Translations under genes and position numbers: made by a program
Shown: positions 5,107 through 6,040 of the stretch, one piece after another
How the letters are laid out: each line of letters begins with the position of its first letter
How positions within the stretch are numbered: position 1 is the first letter of the stretch
NCBI GenBank assembly: GCA_013812985.1
Contig: JACCSN010000996.1
Coordinates: 1 to 6,040 of the forward strand
Length of the DNA: 6,040 bases
Direction of reading: 5' to 3'
Source: Hyphomicrobiales bacterium
GTDB lineage: Bacteria; Pseudomonadota; Alphaproteobacteria; Rhizobiales; Afifellaceae
Notes under the pieces: model-generated
What the model was told of the DNA's origin: nothing
The model's input: only the letters and a program-made list of their open reading frames with translations
The model's database searches: none

Positions 5107-6040
5107 TCAGTCTGGTCTCCGCGCCGCCGGCCCGCCTTCCAGCCTGACCTCGACCGGCTGGCGCAAGATGATCTCCCGTAGCGGGAACGGGAACTCGATG
5201 CCGGCTGCCTTCAGCGCGTCCCAGCTGGCCAGCAGCACGGCGCCGCGGATGTTCGTCATTCCGTTCTGCGGATCGGAGATCCAGAAGCGCAGGATGAAAT
5301 CGAGCGACAATTCGGTGATGCGGGTCATGTGGCACACCGGCTGCGGCCGCGGCTCGACCCGCGCGACCGCTTTCGTCGCCTCCACGGCGATGCGGCGAAC
5401 CGCGTGCGGATCGGATTGCTGCGAGACGCCGAACTCCACGTCGACCCTAACCAGCGTATCGGTGAACGACCAGTTCTCCACCCGCTGGGTGATGAAGTCC
5501 TCGTTGGGGATCAAATATTCGCGCCCGTCGCGGGTCACCACGGAGACGAAGCGGGCGCGCAGCGACCTGATCCAGCCGAAGGTCTCGCCGAGCGAGATCG
5601 TGTCCCCCGGCTTGATCGACTTGTCGAGCAGGATGATGATGCCGCTGACGAAGTTCGAAACGACCTTCTGCAGGCCGAAGCCGATGCCAACACCGAGCGC
5701 GCCGGAGAAGACGGTGAGCGCGGTGAGATCGATCCCGAGCGCGGTTAGCGCGATGCCGCCCGCCGCCACCAGGAGCACGATCTTCAGGATCTTGCCGATC
5801 AGCACCTTGAGGCTGGGGGTCAGATCGGGCGTGGCCGCCACGCGGTGCGCCAGGAAATTGCCGACCGCGACGGCGGCCGTTATCGCGACGGAGATGACCA
5901 GCGTGGCCTGGATCACGTCGTAGAGCGAAACGTTGAAAGCGCCGAAGCGGAATGCGAGCCGATCGAGCGCGACCGCGACTTCGTCAGATGCGCCGGTGAT
6001 CCGCAACGCCACGAAGGTCCAGGCGACCCAGGCAATGAGA
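5107..6040 (-). CDS. MscS-family mechanosensitive ion channel (N-terminus outside window)
   Basis: Inner-membrane channel that opens under membrane tension to release solutes during osmotic downshift. The visible 310 residues form the C-terminal part of the protein; the frame stays open through the window edge (reading LIAWVWATF just before a GTG at 6012), so the true start lies beyond. Counting from that GTG, hydrophobic helices lie near 31-55 and 68-92. The pore helix follows with its small-residue pattern FSGALGVGIGFGLQKVVSNFVSG (split here at 102-112 and 113-124). The beta domain then runs from KPGDTISLGETFGWI, through TRDGREYLIPNEDFI and on to VENWSF, the classic MscS signature. The C-terminal alpha/beta part ends in GIEFPFPLREI and a short charged tail. 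Several membrane helices before the pore suggest one of the larger MscS-like types. It converges on the methyltransferase gene with 5 bases between stops; no functional link is evident. Confidence 0.93.
   Translation of the reverse strand, partial: LIAWVAWTFVALRITGASDEVAVALDRLAFRFGAFNVSLYDVIQATLVISVAITAAVAVGNFLAHRVAATPDLTPSLKVLIGKILKIVLLVAAGGIALTALGIDLTALTVFSGALGVGIGFGLQKVVSNFVSGIIILLDKSIKPGDTISLGETFGWIRSLRARFVSVVTRDGREYLIPNEDFITQRVENWSFTDTLVRVDVEFGVSQQSDPHAVRRIAVEATKAVARVEPRPQPVCHMTRITELSLDFILRFWISDPQNGMTNIRGAVLLASWDALKAAGIEFPFPLREIILRQPVEVRLEGGPAARRPD

Noticed and set aside
1..6040. CRISPR array, insertion sequence, tRNA or rRNA
   Set aside because: No regularly spaced direct repeats, transposase-like protein, terminal inverted repeats or RNA gene patterns were found on either strand.

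Overview
The window reads as chromosomal DNA from a GC-rich alphaproteobacterium, probably of the Hyphomicrobiales or a nearby order. This rests on base composition, codon use and the look of the proteins; no marker gene is present to fix the genus. Five genes are well supported. In addition there is one decayed gene at the left edge and a roughly 345-base stretch with no convincing gene.

Layout: (1) 1-217, minus strand: remains of a GFA-family (Mss4-like, zinc-binding) protein, broken by at least two frame changes and cut by the window edge. (2) 218-562: non-coding, more AT-rich, with an 18-base near-palindrome and several inverted repeats. (3) 563-2245, minus: complete formate--tetrahydrofolate ligase (fhs). 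(4) 2246-2401: divergent intergenic region. (5) 2402-3436, plus: GlxA/GbdR-type AraC regulator with an inactive amidotransferase-like sensor domain. (6) 3581-4342 and 4346-5101, plus: an apparent two-gene operon of a CmoA-like carboxy-SAM synthase and an ICMT/PEMT-like membrane methyltransferase, 3 bases apart. (7) 5107-6040, minus: an MscS-family mechanosensitive channel, convergent with the operon and cut by the right edge.

How they may fit together: fhs makes 10-formyl-tetrahydrofolate from formate. The divergent regulator resembles regulators of glycine betaine, dimethylglycine or carnitine breakdown (GbdR/CdhR type), pathways that release one-carbon units. Control of one-carbon flow by a methylated-amine signal is therefore a reasonable inference but is not proven here. 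The pair at 3581-5101 is the most unusual item. CmoA normally supplies carboxy-SAM to the tRNA enzyme CmoB, but here the partner gene encodes an integral membrane methyltransferase. That raises the possibility of a carboxymethyl or methyl transfer to a lipid or other membrane substrate. No mobile element, CRISPR array, tRNA or rRNA was seen.
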